The notes below the pieces were generated by a model, which saw nothing but the letters and a program-made list of their open reading frames with translations, ran no database searches and was not told where the DNA came from. A program made the position numbers and the translations under genes. A stretch of 64,000 nt of DNA from Synechocystis sp. PCC 7509 (lineage in GTDB: Bacteria; Cyanobacteriota; Cyanobacteriia; Cyanobacteriales; Chroococcidiopsidaceae). Within the stretch, counting starts at the first letter, position 1. Each line of letters starts with the position of its first letter. The stretch is from contig NZ_ALVU02000001.1 in assembly GCF_000332075.2 (NCBI RefSeq), positions 930,001 to 994,000 on the forward strand, given 5' to 3'. Shown here piece after piece: positions 26,046 through 35,490 of the stretch.

Positions 26046-26116
26046 GTAGCAATTAAAATAATTAGCGATCGCAGGCAGTTTATCAGTTTTGTTTAGTCGA
26101 TGGAAATTTTTAAGAG

Positions 26117-26629
26117 CTATTGCAAAGTTAAATGCCACCTAGAGAGTTTGGCATCCCAAATAGGTGCATCGCTCTCGCCGACTACATAAGGACCCCAATA
26201 CTGACCCGAACCATCTTGAGCAAAAGCAACTAAAACGTCTCCTTTTTCCAGCTTAAAATTCCCTTCCGGCAAAGAAAGCACCAATCCTTCTTTACTCCCT
26301 TCTAAGGGCGCAAAGTCCCAATGAGCAGGTTCTACCGCCTTCTTCCCTCTTGCCAGCAATGCTACTCTTACAGGTAAATCGGTTTGATTGCTCAAGATTA
26401 ACGCCCCCGGAACTCCTGCCATTTTAGTAGCAGGCGCAGAAGCAACTTGTTGACTTCCTTTGGGGGTAGCCGATGGAACTGCACGAGGTACGACCTTTTC
26501 CGGGGTTACTGTAGGTTGTTGTGGTGGCTCAATTGATATGCTAAATTGCATTGCCCCCACTACTAAAACCACCAACCCAAATAAAGAAGCAATCATGACG
26601 GCAGGGTATGCCGACGACTTAGCCTTCAT
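26117..26629 (-). CDS. Membrane-anchored conserved cyanobacterial protein of unknown function
   Basis: I do not recognise a named family. From MKAKSSAYP at 26629 (170 aa) there is one N-terminal membrane helix (about residues 10-30), then a Pro/Thr/Ala-rich linker, then a compact beta-rich domain of about 100 aa (LILSNQTDLPVRVALLARGKKAVEPAHW ... VLVAFAQDGSGQYWGPYVVG). The topology suggests a periplasmic or lumenal domain. The open frame begins at 26731, but those residues are atypical. It precedes the GT39 gene on the same strand with 71 bp between them. Confidence 0.65.
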   Translation of the reverse strand: MKAKSSAYPAVMIASLFGLVVLVVGAMQFSISIEPPQQPTVTPEKVVPRAVPSATPKGSQQVASAPATKMAGVPGALILSNQTDLPVRVALLARGKKAVEPAHWDFAPLEGSKEGLVLSLPEGNFKLEKGDVLVAFAQDGSGQYWGPYVVGESDAPIWDAKLSRWHLTLQ

Positions 26630-26814
26630 AGTTTTATAGATATCTAGTTTATTTATGCTTATCATGTGCCAGTCTATAACTCTATTATCTATCGGTATTT
26701 TTAGAAATAACGTCTTTTTGACTACTGCCATAGGCTAAAGCTTGTAATATATCTTTGGTTAGAGCATATTGTCAGAAAGAAATCTGTCACACTGGCACGG
26801 GGGTAATTTTAGCG

Positions 26815-27144
26815 ATGCAAAATACTCGTCTGAATAACTTATTTGGGGCTATTGGCGGACAGTTGAGCAGATGGTTATTTAATCCTTGGCGGCGGCTATC
26901 TCTGTTAGCTATAAGTCTGCTATTTGGCTTCTTTTTGGGGACAGCAGTTTCAACAACCGCAGGACAAGCAGCAGATTGGGATATTATTGCGGCAGGAATA
27001 TTAGTAGCTTTGAGCGAAATCGTCGATCGCATTTATTACCGTCGTCGCTCTGGAGATCGCAGTTTTTGGGTAGAGTCTTTAAATGCGCTGAAAATTGGGC
27101 TGACTTATAGTTTATTTATTGAAGCTTTTAAACTGGGTTCGTAA
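26815..27144 (+). CDS. ycf20: Ycf20 / DUF565 family membrane protein
   Basis: This 109-aa protein has two to three hydrophobic segments. NPWRRLSLLAISLLFGFFLGTAVSTTAGQ is the core Ycf20 block, followed by WDIIAAGILVALSEIVDRIYYRR. Ycf20 is conserved in cyanobacteria, algae and plants, where a relative is needed for efficient non-photochemical quenching. The start at 26815 gives the family length; the frame upstream to 26755 does not look coding. It is followed by trpS on the same strand. Confidence 0.88.
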   Translation: MQNTRLNNLFGAIGGQLSRWLFNPWRRLSLLAISLLFGFFLGTAVSTTAGQAADWDIIAAGILVALSEIVDRIYYRRRSGDRSFWVESLNALKIGLTYSLFIEAFKLGS

Positions 27145-27240
27145 TTGCTCAAACTCTGTGCAAAAATGTCAGACTAGATGAACGAAGAAGCTTACTACAT
27201 CTATATTTTTGCGGCTCTTTGGTAGAAAAAATTAAAATTT

Positions 27241-28248
27241 ATGGCAAGCCTGCGCGTTTTATCGGGAGTCCAACCCACCGGAAATTTACATTTGGGTAAC
27301 TATTTAGGAGCAATTCGTAACTGGGTAGAAGGACAAAGTCAATACGAGAATTTCTTTTGTGTCGTCGATTTGCACGCTATTACAGCGCCTCATAATCCTG
27401 CAACCCTGGCTACAGATACTTATACGATCGCAGCTTTATATTTAGCCTGTGGTATTGACCTAACTTACTCAAAGATTTTTGTTCAGTCTCATATTTCGGC
27501 TCATAGCGAATTAACCTGGCTGCTTAACTGTATTACTCCCCTAAACTGGCTGGAAGATATGATTCAGTTTAAGGAAAAAGCCATCAAGCAAGGCGAAAAT
27601 GTCAATGTTGGCTTACTAGATTATCCGGTGCTGATGGCGGCAGATATTTTGCTCTACCAAGCTGATAAAGTGCCTGTCGGCGAAGATCAAAAGCAACATT
27701 TAGAGCTTACCCGCGATATTGCGGCTCGGTTTAACTACCAATTTGCCCGTAAAGATCCGGTTTTAAAGTTGCCCGATCCTTTAATTCGTAAGGAAGGCGC
27801 AAGAGTAATGAGTCTTACCGATGGTACGCGCAAAATGTCTAAGTCTGATCCTTCTGAAGCTAGTCGGATTAATTTACTAGACACTCCAGAGCAAATACAA
27901 CAAAAAATTAAACGCTGCAAAACTGACCCAGAGCGGGGGCTAGTTTTTGACGATCCAGCGCGCCCGGAGTGTCACAATTTACTAACGTTGTATATGCTAC
28001 TATCGGGCAAAACTAAGCAAACCGTAGCCGATGAGTGTCAAACTATGGGCTGGGGACAGTTTAAGCCATTACTTGCCGAAACTGCGATCGCATCCTTACA
28101 ACCAATTCAAGCAAAATATCAAGCAGTAATGAGCGATCGCGGCTACTTAGAATCAGTATTGCGTGATGGCAGACAAAAAGCTGAAGAAGTCGCAAGCAAT
28201 ACCTTAAGTAAAGTTAAATCGGTTTTGGGGTATTCTGTCCCAGTGTAG
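27241..28248 (+). CDS. trpS: Tryptophanyl-tRNA synthetase
   Basis: This 335-aa class Ic enzyme charges tRNA-Trp. The HIGH-type motif is PTGNLHLGNYLGAI (residues 11-24) and the KMSKS motif is RKMSKSDPS near residue 200. DYPVLMAADILLYQAD and VGEDQKQHLELTRDIA are the usual active-site blocks. Length is normal. Upstream is ycf20. Confidence 0.97.
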   Translation: MASLRVLSGVQPTGNLHLGNYLGAIRNWVEGQSQYENFFCVVDLHAITAPHNPATLATDTYTIAALYLACGIDLTYSKIFVQSHISAHSELTWLLNCITPLNWLEDMIQFKEKAIKQGENVNVGLLDYPVLMAADILLYQADKVPVGEDQKQHLELTRDIAARFNYQFARKDPVLKLPDPLIRKEGARVMSLTDGTRKMSKSDPSEASRINLLDTPEQIQQKIKRCKTDPERGLVFDDPARPECHNLLTLYMLLSGKTKQTVADECQTMGWGQFKPLLAETAIASLQPIQAKYQAVMSDRGYLESVLRDGRQKAEEVASNTLSKVKSVLGYSVPV

Positions 28249-28338
28249 TTATCTAGCCTCTTGACTGATTCCAAATACCTCCTGTTAGCTGTTAAAACAG
28301 ATGCAATGTAGGTAACAGCCAACACCAAAAACGAGCCA

Positions 28339-29232
28339 ATGAGTAATATATTTCGCACCGCCGTCAAAAACAAAGAATTTTTAATTACCGCCGAGGTTGC
28401 ACCCCCCAAAGGCGGCGATCCCAGCCACATGATCCAAATTGCCAAAACTCTCAAAGGGCGAGTCCATGCGGTAAATATTACCGATGGTAGCCGAGCGGTG
28501 TTGCGGATGTGTCCGGTAATTGCTTCGGTACTGTTGCTACAGCAAGGTATAGAACCAATTTGTCAAGTAGCTTGCCGCGATCGCAACCGCATCGGCTTGC
28601 AAGCAGATTTAATGGGCGCTCATGCTCTTGGTGTCACCAATATCTTAGCTTTGACAGGAGATCCGGTAAAAGCTGGGGATCACGTAGAAGCTAAAAGTGT
28701 ATTCGATCTTGAATCCGTGCGGCTGTTGCAATTAGTTGGCAAGCTCAATACTGGCTTTGATTACAACAATATTCCCCTTACTGATGGCGCAACAGATTTA
28801 TTTGTCGGAGCGGCGGTAGATCCGCAATTGCCCAGTTGGTCGAGCTTACAGCGTCGGTTTGAGCGTAAATTAGAGGCGGGAGCGCAGTTTTTTCAAAGTC
28901 AGTTGATTACAGATTTTGAACGCTTAGAAAAATTTATGAGTCAAATTGCTGTAGGTTCTGATAAACCAATTTTGGCAGGGATCTTTTTACTTAAATCTGC
29001 TAAAAACGCCCAATTTATCAATCGTTGCGTCCCTGGGGTAAATATTCCCCAAGCTACTATTGACCGTTTGGCAAAGGCTTCTGACCCATTACTTGAAGGA
29101 ATTGCGATCGCTGCCGAGCAAGTTAAGTTAGCGCAGCAAATTTGTCACGGTATCCACATGATGGCGGTAAAGCGCGAAGATTTGATCGCCCAAATATTAG
29201 ATAAAGCTGAAATTGCTCCATTATCAAGTTAA
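28339..29232 (+). CDS. Methylenetetrahydrofolate reductase family protein
   Basis: This 297-aa TIM-barrel protein of the MTHFR family would use FAD and NAD(P)H to reduce 5,10-methylene-THF. It starts with FLITAEVAPPKGGDPSHM (the catalytic Glu region), then VNITDGSRAVLRM, ACRDRNRIGLQADLMGAHALGVTNILALTGDP, the last being the signature block, and ends HGIHMMAV. It is the MetF-like type common in cyanobacteria and distinct from E. coli MetF, so I leave out the symbol. It starts 90 bp after trpS and is followed 22 bp later by the epimerase gene. Confidence 0.85.
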   Translation: MSNIFRTAVKNKEFLITAEVAPPKGGDPSHMIQIAKTLKGRVHAVNITDGSRAVLRMCPVIASVLLLQQGIEPICQVACRDRNRIGLQADLMGAHALGVTNILALTGDPVKAGDHVEAKSVFDLESVRLLQLVGKLNTGFDYNNIPLTDGATDLFVGAAVDPQLPSWSSLQRRFERKLEAGAQFFQSQLITDFERLEKFMSQIAVGSDKPILAGIFLLKSAKNAQFINRCVPGVNIPQATIDRLAKASDPLLEGIAIAAEQVKLAQQICHGIHMMAVKREDLIAQILDKAEIAPLSS

Positions 29233-29254
29233 ATAAATTTTTATTAAGGTAAAT

Positions 29255-30178
29255 ATGAAAGTAGCAATTACTGGTGCAACCGGATTTGTAGGCAGCCGTT
29301 TAGTAGAGCGATTGCACTTACAAGGGCATCACCTGTTGGTATTGACTCGTAACGTCACAACGGCTCAAAAAACCTTCTCTAGCTCAAAGTTTCCCAACGT
29401 TGACATCGTTGCTTATACCCCCGATTCTAGTGGCTGGCAGCAATCCATATCGGGCTGTGACGGCGTAGTTAACCTAGCTGGCGAACCCATTGCGGAAGGA
29501 CGATGGACAGCAGAGCGCAAGCAAGAAATTTTACAAAGTCGCAAACTGGGAACGCAAAAAATCGTCGAAGCAATTGCCCAAGCAAACCCCAAACCCCAAG
29601 TATTAGTAAATGCTTCCGCTATTGGCTATTACGGGACGAGCAAAAACGCCACGTTTGACGAAACTAGCGCGGCGGGGAGCGATTTTTTGGCTCAAGTTTG
29701 CCTTGACTGGGAAGCCGAAGCCCAAAAAGTTGTAGCGGCGGGAGTTCGGTTAGTAATTATCCGCTTGGGGATAGTTTTGGGTAAAGGTGGAGCTTTAGAA
29801 AAGATGATTACACCTTTTAAACTCTTTGCTGGTGGGCCAATTGGTACAGGTAAACAGTGGTTTTCGTGGATTCACCGCGACGACTTGGTAAACTTGATTA
29901 TTCAAGCGCTGACACGCCCTGATATTACTGGCGTACTCAATGGTACAGCCCCCAACCCCGTGCGAATGAATGAACTATCCCAAACTATGGGACAAGTTAT
30001 GAATCGTCCTTCTTGGTTGCCCGTACCCGGTATAGCAATAGAGGCATTACTAGGAGATGGTGCGATCGTTGTCTTAGAGGGGCAGCAAGTTGTCCCTAAG
30101 CGGACTTTGGAGTACAACTTTGATTATCAATACCCCACCCTGCCAGAGGCGCTTAAAGACATTCTAGGCAACAGCTAA
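29255..30178 (+). CDS. TIGR01777-family NAD-dependent epimerase/SDR protein
   Basis: This 307-aa extended short-chain dehydrogenase has the Rossmann motif GATGFVGSRL at residues 7-16, then VVNLAGEPIAEGRWT, SAIGYYG (the Tyr-containing catalytic site) and the C-terminal DUF1731 part, QVVPKRTLEYNFDYQYPTL. The family is sometimes labelled SulA/cell-division inhibitor (YfcH-like); in plants a relative is the chloroplast GIANT CHLOROPLAST 1 division protein. The substrate is unknown. Its last 4 bp overlap the end of the convergent small membrane protein. Confidence 0.88.
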   Translation: MKVAITGATGFVGSRLVERLHLQGHHLLVLTRNVTTAQKTFSSSKFPNVDIVAYTPDSSGWQQSISGCDGVVNLAGEPIAEGRWTAERKQEILQSRKLGTQKIVEAIAQANPKPQVLVNASAIGYYGTSKNATFDETSAAGSDFLAQVCLDWEAEAQKVVAAGVRLVIIRLGIVLGKGGALEKMITPFKLFAGGPIGTGKQWFSWIHRDDLVNLIIQALTRPDITGVLNGTAPNPVRMNELSQTMGQVMNRPSWLPVPGIAIEALLGDGAIVVLEGQQVVPKRTLEYNFDYQYPTLPEALKDILGNS

Positions 30179-30435
30179 TATTTAGTCCGAAGTTGGGTAA
30201 TTTTCCCTACAATACCGCTAATAATTGTCCCTGCCATCAAAATCCCGATCGCTGGGGTAAATACTGGTGTCCAGAGTTTGTACCATAGGTCTAAGCCTAG
30301 GGGGAGTTTAAGAGCGTGTCCAGCTACAGCGATCGCTAACCAAAAAAAGGCAAGCAATACTACAAAAAAATCTGCTACTAAAGCTAAATTAATCCACTTG
30401 ACAAAAATATTTTCGCGGCGAGTTTGGTTAGTCAT
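30175..30435 (-). CDS. Small conserved cyanobacterial membrane protein
   Basis: The protein has 86 aa with two predicted membrane helices (VADFFVVLLAFFWLAIAVAGHAL and FTPAIGILMAGTIISGIVG) separated by a short loop, and a basic N-terminus. I do not recognise a functional family. It lies 8 bp after the TPR gene on the same strand, so the two are likely co-transcribed. Confidence 0.7.
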   Translation of the reverse strand: MTNQTRRENIFVKWINLALVADFFVVLLAFFWLAIAVAGHALKLPLGLDLWYKLWTPVFTPAIGILMAGTIISGIVGKITQLRTKY

Positions 30436-30443
30436 AAATCAAC

Positions 30444-30875
30444 TTATACCTCAAACAGCCATTTATTAACTCTTTCTAAGCTTTTCCAGCCAGGCTTTCG
30501 AGCAAACCCATCGGCAATGCTTTGTTTGATTTCGGCGCGGACTTCTTCATCAATCATAATTAGCTGCATCGCTAAATCAATGTGTTCGCGCACGCCCTTG
30601 GTATTATTTTCTAACATTGCCAAGGCTAAATTAACTCGTGACTGCGCGTCTTGAGGATTTAGTTTTACCGCTTTTTGAGCGGCTTTGTAAGCGAAAGTTG
30701 GCTTGTTATCCAACATATACAGCCAAGCTAAACAAGCCCAAGCGGCACTACTTTTGGGAGCGCGATCGCATACTTCCTTAAAAGCTGGAATTAAAGTTGC
30801 TACTTCTTCCCCAGCTTTGTAACGTTCTAAACTTTCTTCAAATAAAGAGCCAACAGTTTCGGTCATCGTTTCCAA
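30444..30875 (-). CDS. TPR-repeat protein
   Basis: This 143-aa cytoplasmic protein is built of about three TPR units (ALRYKAGEEVAT-like start; AAWACLAWLYMLDNKPTFAYKAAQKAVKLNPQDAQSRVNLALAML is the core, residues about 44-90), ending in a conserved tail, RKPGWKSLERVNKWLFEV. It probably mediates a protein contact. MTETVGSLF three codons later is an equally good start. It pairs with the downstream small membrane protein. Confidence 0.75.
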   Translation of the reverse strand: METMTETVGSLFEESLERYKAGEEVATLIPAFKEVCDRAPKSSAAWACLAWLYMLDNKPTFAYKAAQKAVKLNPQDAQSRVNLALAMLENNTKGVREHIDLAMQLIMIDEEVRAEIKQSIADGFARKPGWKSLERVNKWLFEV

Positions 30876-30928
30876 TCAACAAAGGTATATGGGTAGTAGA
30901 AACCCAACAAGGGAATCAGGGTTGTGGT

Positions 30929-30953
30929 AGAGACGTTGCACTGCAACGTCTCT
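30929..30953. repeat. Palindrome, family B copy 2
   Basis: AGAGACGTTGCA and its perfect reverse complement flank one C. It is related to 2859-2885 and 51811-51841. It lies between the iscA-type gene and the TPR gene. Confidence 0.75.
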
Positions 30954-30978
30954 CCATGGGGTGGAACGTCTTTACATT

Positions 30979-31338
30979 TTAAACCCCGAAAGACTTACCA
31001 CAGCCGCAGGTTTGCGCCGCATTGGGATTAGTAAATTGAAACCCGCCTCCAATTAAAGCATTGCTGTAATCAAGCATTAAACCATAAAGATATAACAAAC
31101 TTTTGGGATCGCTGACAATTTTAAAACCATCGTAATCAAAAACTTGATCTTTCTCGCCAATGTTAGCTTCGGCTTCAAAATCCATCATGTAAGACATTCC
31201 CGAACAACCACCCTGACGCACTCCCACACGCAAATATAGATCCTTACCTTGTTGCTGTTGTAATGCCTGTAAGTGTTGTAAAGCAGCTTGGCTTAATTGA
31301 ATCCCGCGTTGAGCCGATTGAACTGTAGAATTTGTCAT
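30979..31338 (-). CDS. A-type iron-sulfur carrier protein (IscA/SufA/ErpA family)
   Basis: This 119-aa scaffold or carrier delivers Fe-S clusters. The three conserved cysteines are C45 (RQGGCSGMSY), C111 and C113 (TCGCGKSF at the C-terminus). Length and sequence are typical. The Gln-rich stretch LQHLQALQQQQGKD near residue 20-32 is a common insertion in cyanobacterial versions. It has its own start 330 bp from the next gene upstream, so it is probably monocistronic. Confidence 0.92.
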   Translation of the reverse strand: MTNSTVQSAQRGIQLSQAALQHLQALQQQQGKDLYLRVGVRQGGCSGMSYMMDFEAEANIGEKDQVFDYDGFKIVSDPKSLLYLYGLMLDYSNALIGGGFQFTNPNAAQTCGCGKSFGV

Positions 31339-31671
31339 AGTTACGAACCTGCTTTAAAGTTAAAGTGAAGTAATAACAGCTTTTTAGTTTATTTTAGCGA
31401 GTTGTAGAGCTTTTAACTGTTCAAGATGTTAGCTAGTATCAATAATAGATGTGCTAGTTACAAACCTAGCTTGGTATTGTGGCGGTTTCAGCAATTGTCA
31501 ACAATCCTGTAGTTACAATGGCTAAAGGCTATATATCTTAGTTAGGAAGAGCGCAATTTGTGGAAAATATCAACAAGTAAGCGTTCATCTTAAAAATTAG
31601 AAGCAAGATCGCTAAACAACTTGCGGCTAATGGCTTTCTCCCTCTTACACTTCTGGTGATTGGTTTGGTTT
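31339..31671. other. Intergenic region with nothing recognised
   Basis: This 333-bp divergent region lies between the A-type carrier gene and the DUF6930 gene. I see no supported small frame, tRNA or hairpin. It must hold both promoters. Confidence 0.5.
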
Positions 31672-33315
31672 ATGACAATGTCTTTGAATAGTGCTACCCT
31701 TCGTCGGTTACAAAAATTAAACCAGATTGCTAGTGTTTGGGAGGGCGATCGCCGTCCATTTGCGCCCGCGACATCCGCGTTGGAATCTAATCCAGAATCC
31801 AAAGGTGAGTGTATCCTCTGGGTAGATGGTTCTCAAGGAGTGGTACGGGCGATGGATGTAGTAGCCGAAGATACTGGCCCAGAGGCAATTGTGCGGACGC
31901 TATTGAGAGCCATAGAGCATCCCAACAGCCCCGCCAAACCTGCACGCCCGCAAAAAATTGTTGTTAGAAGTCGGGAAATTCAGTTTTTTTTACGTGGCGC
32001 TCTCCAAGAGTTGGATATTGCGATCGATTATGTCCCCGATTTACCGCTAATTGATGAGCTATACCGCAGCTTTCAAGAAGTAGTTGACAGTCAAGTTCCC
32101 GAATTACCGCCCCAGTACGCTCAAGCTCTCAATCAAAAAGCTTTTGAAATTTGGCATGGCGCCCCTTGGGAAGTATTAGAGGAGCATCAAATTATCTCTA
32201 TTGAATTAAATCAATGGGATGTAGGTACTCTCTACGCTTCAGTTATGGGAATGTTGGGGATGGAGTACGGAATTTTGCTCTATCGCTCGGAGGAGTCTTT
32301 AAAGCAATTTCGGGCAAAGGTGTTGTTAGAAGACGAGTCTCCAGGAAACTTGGAAGAAGCTTTTTTACAGCAAGACTGCTTGTTTTTGACTTTTGATACT
32401 GATGAGGAAGATGAGGAGGATGAGGAGGATGAGGATATTATTGATTTAGCCGATTTGCCCCTAACAGAGATCCAGCCATCTTTTGGAAATATTCACCCCT
32501 TGGAAGGTTTGCGCTCGGTACTGTACGAAGAAGAAGCGATCGCAATGTATATGGCGTTAGAAGGACTTAATCGCTTTATCCGGGACGAACGCGAGGTTTT
32601 ATCTGACGATGAAATAATTCCCCTCAAGCATAAATATAAGATTTCTCCTCCGCCAACAGAGGCAAAAACTAAAGAAAAGCCCATTGCTGTTACTGTTGCA
32701 ACAATGCCAGAACTCACCGCCGAATTAGAAGCGATGACTTTTGATGGTGATGAGGATGACGATGAAATGCCAACGTTTCAGTCCTTGCGAGATGATTTGA
32801 TCCCCGAAGACTCTTTTTTAAGTTTGGGTGTAGTCTCTTGGGAAATGGTGGGTTATCTCCGTACCGGCGCAATTCATCACCAAGTTGGACAACCTACCCA
32901 AGCGGGGGATGGATTGCCAGTAATTTTGATTCAGACATCCCGCCCCAAAGCTATGACGATTATTACTACTATTCAAGAAGCGGGGGGACTTCAAGGAATT
33001 GGGTTTAATCCTGGCGCTGATCCTTTTGAAGGGGAACGTTACGATTTAGGAGTCTTAAAAACTGAAAATGAGGAAATGTTTTTATTTGGCGAGTTTTTAG
33101 ACACAGATCCAGTTCACGTTGCAGCGCGCAAAAAATGGGACGAGCGGTGTAAAAATACTGGCGGTTATTGCGGTTTGATTGTTGCTAGGGGATTGATGGG
33201 AGCTTCACGGGGAAAGCCGCACTTAAAAGATATGATGGCGCTATTTGTGGGGCAAAATCTCTCTCCTCAAGATTTAGGGATTGGAACGCTACAACTAATG
33301 CCGCAATTTGAGTAA
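31672..33315 (+). CDS. DUF6930-type conserved cyanobacterial protein with acidic linkers
   Basis: This protein is 547 aa from MTMSLNS. Residues about 1-220 form an N-terminal domain (LRRLQKLNQIASVWEGDRRPFAP ... CILWVDGSQGVVRAMDVV). An almost purely acidic stretch (about 240-253) and a second short acidic stretch (about 362-367) separate it from a C-terminal domain (GVVSWEMVGYLRTGAIHHQVG ... LGIGTLQLMPQFE). It is cytoplasmic. I place it in DUF6930 from memory; the function is unknown. It precedes zds by 56 bp on the same strand. Confidence 0.7.
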   Translation: MTMSLNSATLRRLQKLNQIASVWEGDRRPFAPATSALESNPESKGECILWVDGSQGVVRAMDVVAEDTGPEAIVRTLLRAIEHPNSPAKPARPQKIVVRSREIQFFLRGALQELDIAIDYVPDLPLIDELYRSFQEVVDSQVPELPPQYAQALNQKAFEIWHGAPWEVLEEHQIISIELNQWDVGTLYASVMGMLGMEYGILLYRSEESLKQFRAKVLLEDESPGNLEEAFLQQDCLFLTFDTDEEDEEDEEDEDIIDLADLPLTEIQPSFGNIHPLEGLRSVLYEEEAIAMYMALEGLNRFIRDEREVLSDDEIIPLKHKYKISPPPTEAKTKEKPIAVTVATMPELTAELEAMTFDGDEDDDEMPTFQSLRDDLIPEDSFLSLGVVSWEMVGYLRTGAIHHQVGQPTQAGDGLPVILIQTSRPKAMTIITTIQEAGGLQGIGFNPGADPFEGERYDLGVLKTENEEMFLFGEFLDTDPVHVAARKKWDERCKNTGGYCGLIVARGLMGASRGKPHLKDMMALFVGQNLSPQDLGIGTLQLMPQFE

Positions 33316-33371
33316 ACAAAACCGCTAACAGATTAAAATATGTAAAGAATACGCGAAGGATTAAATACTAG

Positions 33372-34844
33372 ATGCGGGTGGCGATCGTTGGGGCAGGACT
33401 AGCAGGGCTGGCAAGTGCGGTAGAATTAGCAGATGCTGGCTGGGACGTAGAAATTTTTGAATCTCGTCCGTTTGTGGGCGGTAAAGTTGGCAGTTGGGTA
33501 GATACGGACGGCAATCATGTAGAGATGGGATTGCACGTCTTTTTTGGCAACTACTATCAACTATTTGACTTGATGAAAAAAGTGGGGGCGCTAGATAACT
33601 TGCGCTTAAAGCAACATACCCATACTTTTATTAATGAAGGCGGACGCATTGGCGAATTAGATTTTCGCTTTCTGACTGGTGCGCCCTTCAACGGATTAAA
33701 GGCATTTTTTACTACATCTCAACTATCATTACTTGATAAAGCCCAAAATGCGATCGCTCTTGGTACTAGCCCCATAGTCCGAGGCTTGGTAGACTTTGAA
33801 GGGGCGATGAAAACTATCCGCAACTTGGATAGCGTCAGCTTTGCTGATTGGTTTCGCCGTCAAGGGGGTAGTAATGGCAGTCTCAAGCGGATGTGGAATC
33901 CCATAGCTTACGCCCTCGGCTTTATCGATACGGAAAATATTTCGGCTCGTTGTATGCTCACAATCTTCCTGATGTTTGCTACCAAAAGCGAAGCGTCAGT
34001 ATTGCGAATGCTAGAAGGTTCTCCCCACGAGTATTTGCTTAAACCAATTGTGGAATATTTGGAGGCTAGAGGGGTAAAAATCCATACTCGCCGCCGCGTT
34101 AGAGAAATTCAGTTTGCAGGGGAAGGGCAACAAACAAAAGTTACTGGCTTTGTAATTGCTAAAGGCGAAACAGAAGAAACCGTTTTAGCCGATGCTTATC
34201 TATTTGCTTGTGATGTCCCAGGAATTCAGCGAGTTTTACCCCCACAATGGCGCAAATGGTCAGAATTTGACAAAATTTATAAGTTAGATACTGTACCTGT
34301 GGCTACCGTACAGTTAAGGTTTGATGGTTGGGTAACAGAGTTGCAAAATGCTACAGAACGAACTCAATTAGACCGTGCCGCCGGGATAGATAATTTACTA
34401 TATACAGCAGATGCTGACTTTTCTTGTTTTGCAGATTTGGCTCTAACTAGCCCCAGTGACTACTACATTCCCGGAAAAGGCTCGTTAATGCAACTGGTAC
34501 TAACGCCAGGAGATCCATTTATCAAACAAAGTAACGAAGAAATTGCCCAGCACGTCCTTAAGCAAGTCCACGCTTTATTCCCTTCATCGCGGGAATTAAA
34601 CATGACTTGGTTCAGCGTTGTCAAACTTGCTCAGTCATTGTATCGAGAAGCTCCTGGAATGGACGTATATCGTCCATCACAAAAAACCCCTATAAGTAAT
34701 TTCTTCCTAGCGGGGAGTTACACTCAGCAAGATTATATCGATAGTATGGAAGGCGCAACGCTTTCTGGTCGTCAGGCAGCAAAAGTAATTTTGGCTAGTG
34801 TAGGGGAAATAGAAAATCCTCAACAATTATCTACTGTCGCGTAG
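33372..34844 (+). CDS. zds: Zeta-carotene desaturase (plant/cyanobacterial CrtQ type)
   Basis: This 490-aa FAD-dependent desaturase converts zeta-carotene to lycopene intermediates at the thylakoid membrane. The N-terminal dinucleotide motif GAGLAGL (residues 7-13) is followed by the [13 protein letters not shown] block and [20 protein letters not shown], all diagnostic of Zds. The C-terminal FAD motif is [22 protein letters not shown]. Length equals Synechocystis CrtQ. It is followed 26 bp later by an SRPBCC protein, an arrangement common in cyanobacteria and probably an operon. Confidence 0.96.
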   Translation: MRVAIVGAGLAGLASAVELADAGWDVEIFESRPFVGGKVGSWVDTDGNHVEMGLHVFFGNYYQLFDLMKKVGALDNLRLKQHTHTFINEGGRIGELDFRFLTGAPFNGLKAFFTTSQLSLLDKAQNAIALGTSPIVRGLVDFEGAMKTIRNLDSVSFADWFRRQGGSNGSLKRMWNPIAYALGFIDTENISARCMLTIFLMFATKSEASVLRMLEGSPHEYLLKPIVEYLEARGVKIHTRRRVREIQFAGEGQQTKVTGFVIAKGETEETVLADAYLFACDVPGIQRVLPPQWRKWSEFDKIYKLDTVPVATVQLRFDGWVTELQNATERTQLDRAAGIDNLLYTADADFSCFADLALTSPSDYYIPGKGSLMQLVLTPGDPFIKQSNEEIAQHVLKQVHALFPSSRELNMTWFSVVKLAQSLYREAPGMDVYRPSQKTPISNFFLAGSYTQQDYIDSMEGATLSGRQAAKVILASVGEIENPQQLSTVA

Positions 34845-34870
34845 CCCAAACAACAATAGAGGAAACCTAG

Positions 34871-35338
34871 ATGGCTGATTGGTTAGAGCATAGCGTACAA
34901 GTTGAAGTAGATGCGCCTATAGATGTAGTTTGGCAGTTATGGGCGGATTTGGAGCAAATGCCTTTGTGGATGAAGTGGATTGATTCGGTGAAAGTTCTAC
35001 CAAACGATCCGCAACTATCGCGCTGGAAACTAAAAACGGGTAGTTTAGAATTTAGCTGGCTATCGCGCCTAACAAAAATTGTCCCCCACCAAATTATTGA
35101 GTGGGAATCGGTGGACGGTTTACCCAATCGGGGCGCTATTCGCTTTTACGATCGCCCAAACAATAGTAGTATTGTCAAACTTTCTATTGCCTATGCTATT
35201 CCTGGGATCTTGGGCAAAATTATGGATGGTCTGTTTTTAGGGAAAGCAGTAGAATCAACGATTCAAGCAGACTTAGAAAGATTCCGTGATTACGCCATGC
35301 AAGCAAAAGCTCAAAAAGTTGGGACGCATCCTTATTGA
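34871..35338 (+). CDS. SRPBCC/START-like cyclase-dehydrase family protein
   Basis: This 155-aa single-domain helix-grip protein, with EHSVQVEVDAPIDVVWQLWADLEQMPLWMKWIDSV at the start, is typical of the polyketide-cyclase/Coq10-like START family, which binds hydrophobic ligands. The substrate is unknown. Its tight linkage to zds suggests it handles carotenoids or another thylakoid lipid; that is inference. Confidence 0.85.
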   Translation: MADWLEHSVQVEVDAPIDVVWQLWADLEQMPLWMKWIDSVKVLPNDPQLSRWKLKTGSLEFSWLSRLTKIVPHQIIEWESVDGLPNRGAIRFYDRPNNSSIVKLSIAYAIPGILGKIMDGLFLGKAVESTIQADLERFRDYAMQAKAQKVGTHPY

Positions 35339-35490
35339 AAAAACTCTAAGTTTGATGAGAGCTTAATGTAACTATTAGTACCAATCTTCCACCAGATAGA
35401 TTTAGAGCTAAATCTAAAACGACAAAATGGTTTTTATAAATCTTCATAAAAACCTCATGTCCTGCAATTATCGGAAATTGAAAAAGTGCT

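Noticed and set aside
32493-32717. 74-codon antisense frame in the DUF6930 gene
   Set aside because: Mirror reading of an acidic, repetitive coding segment.
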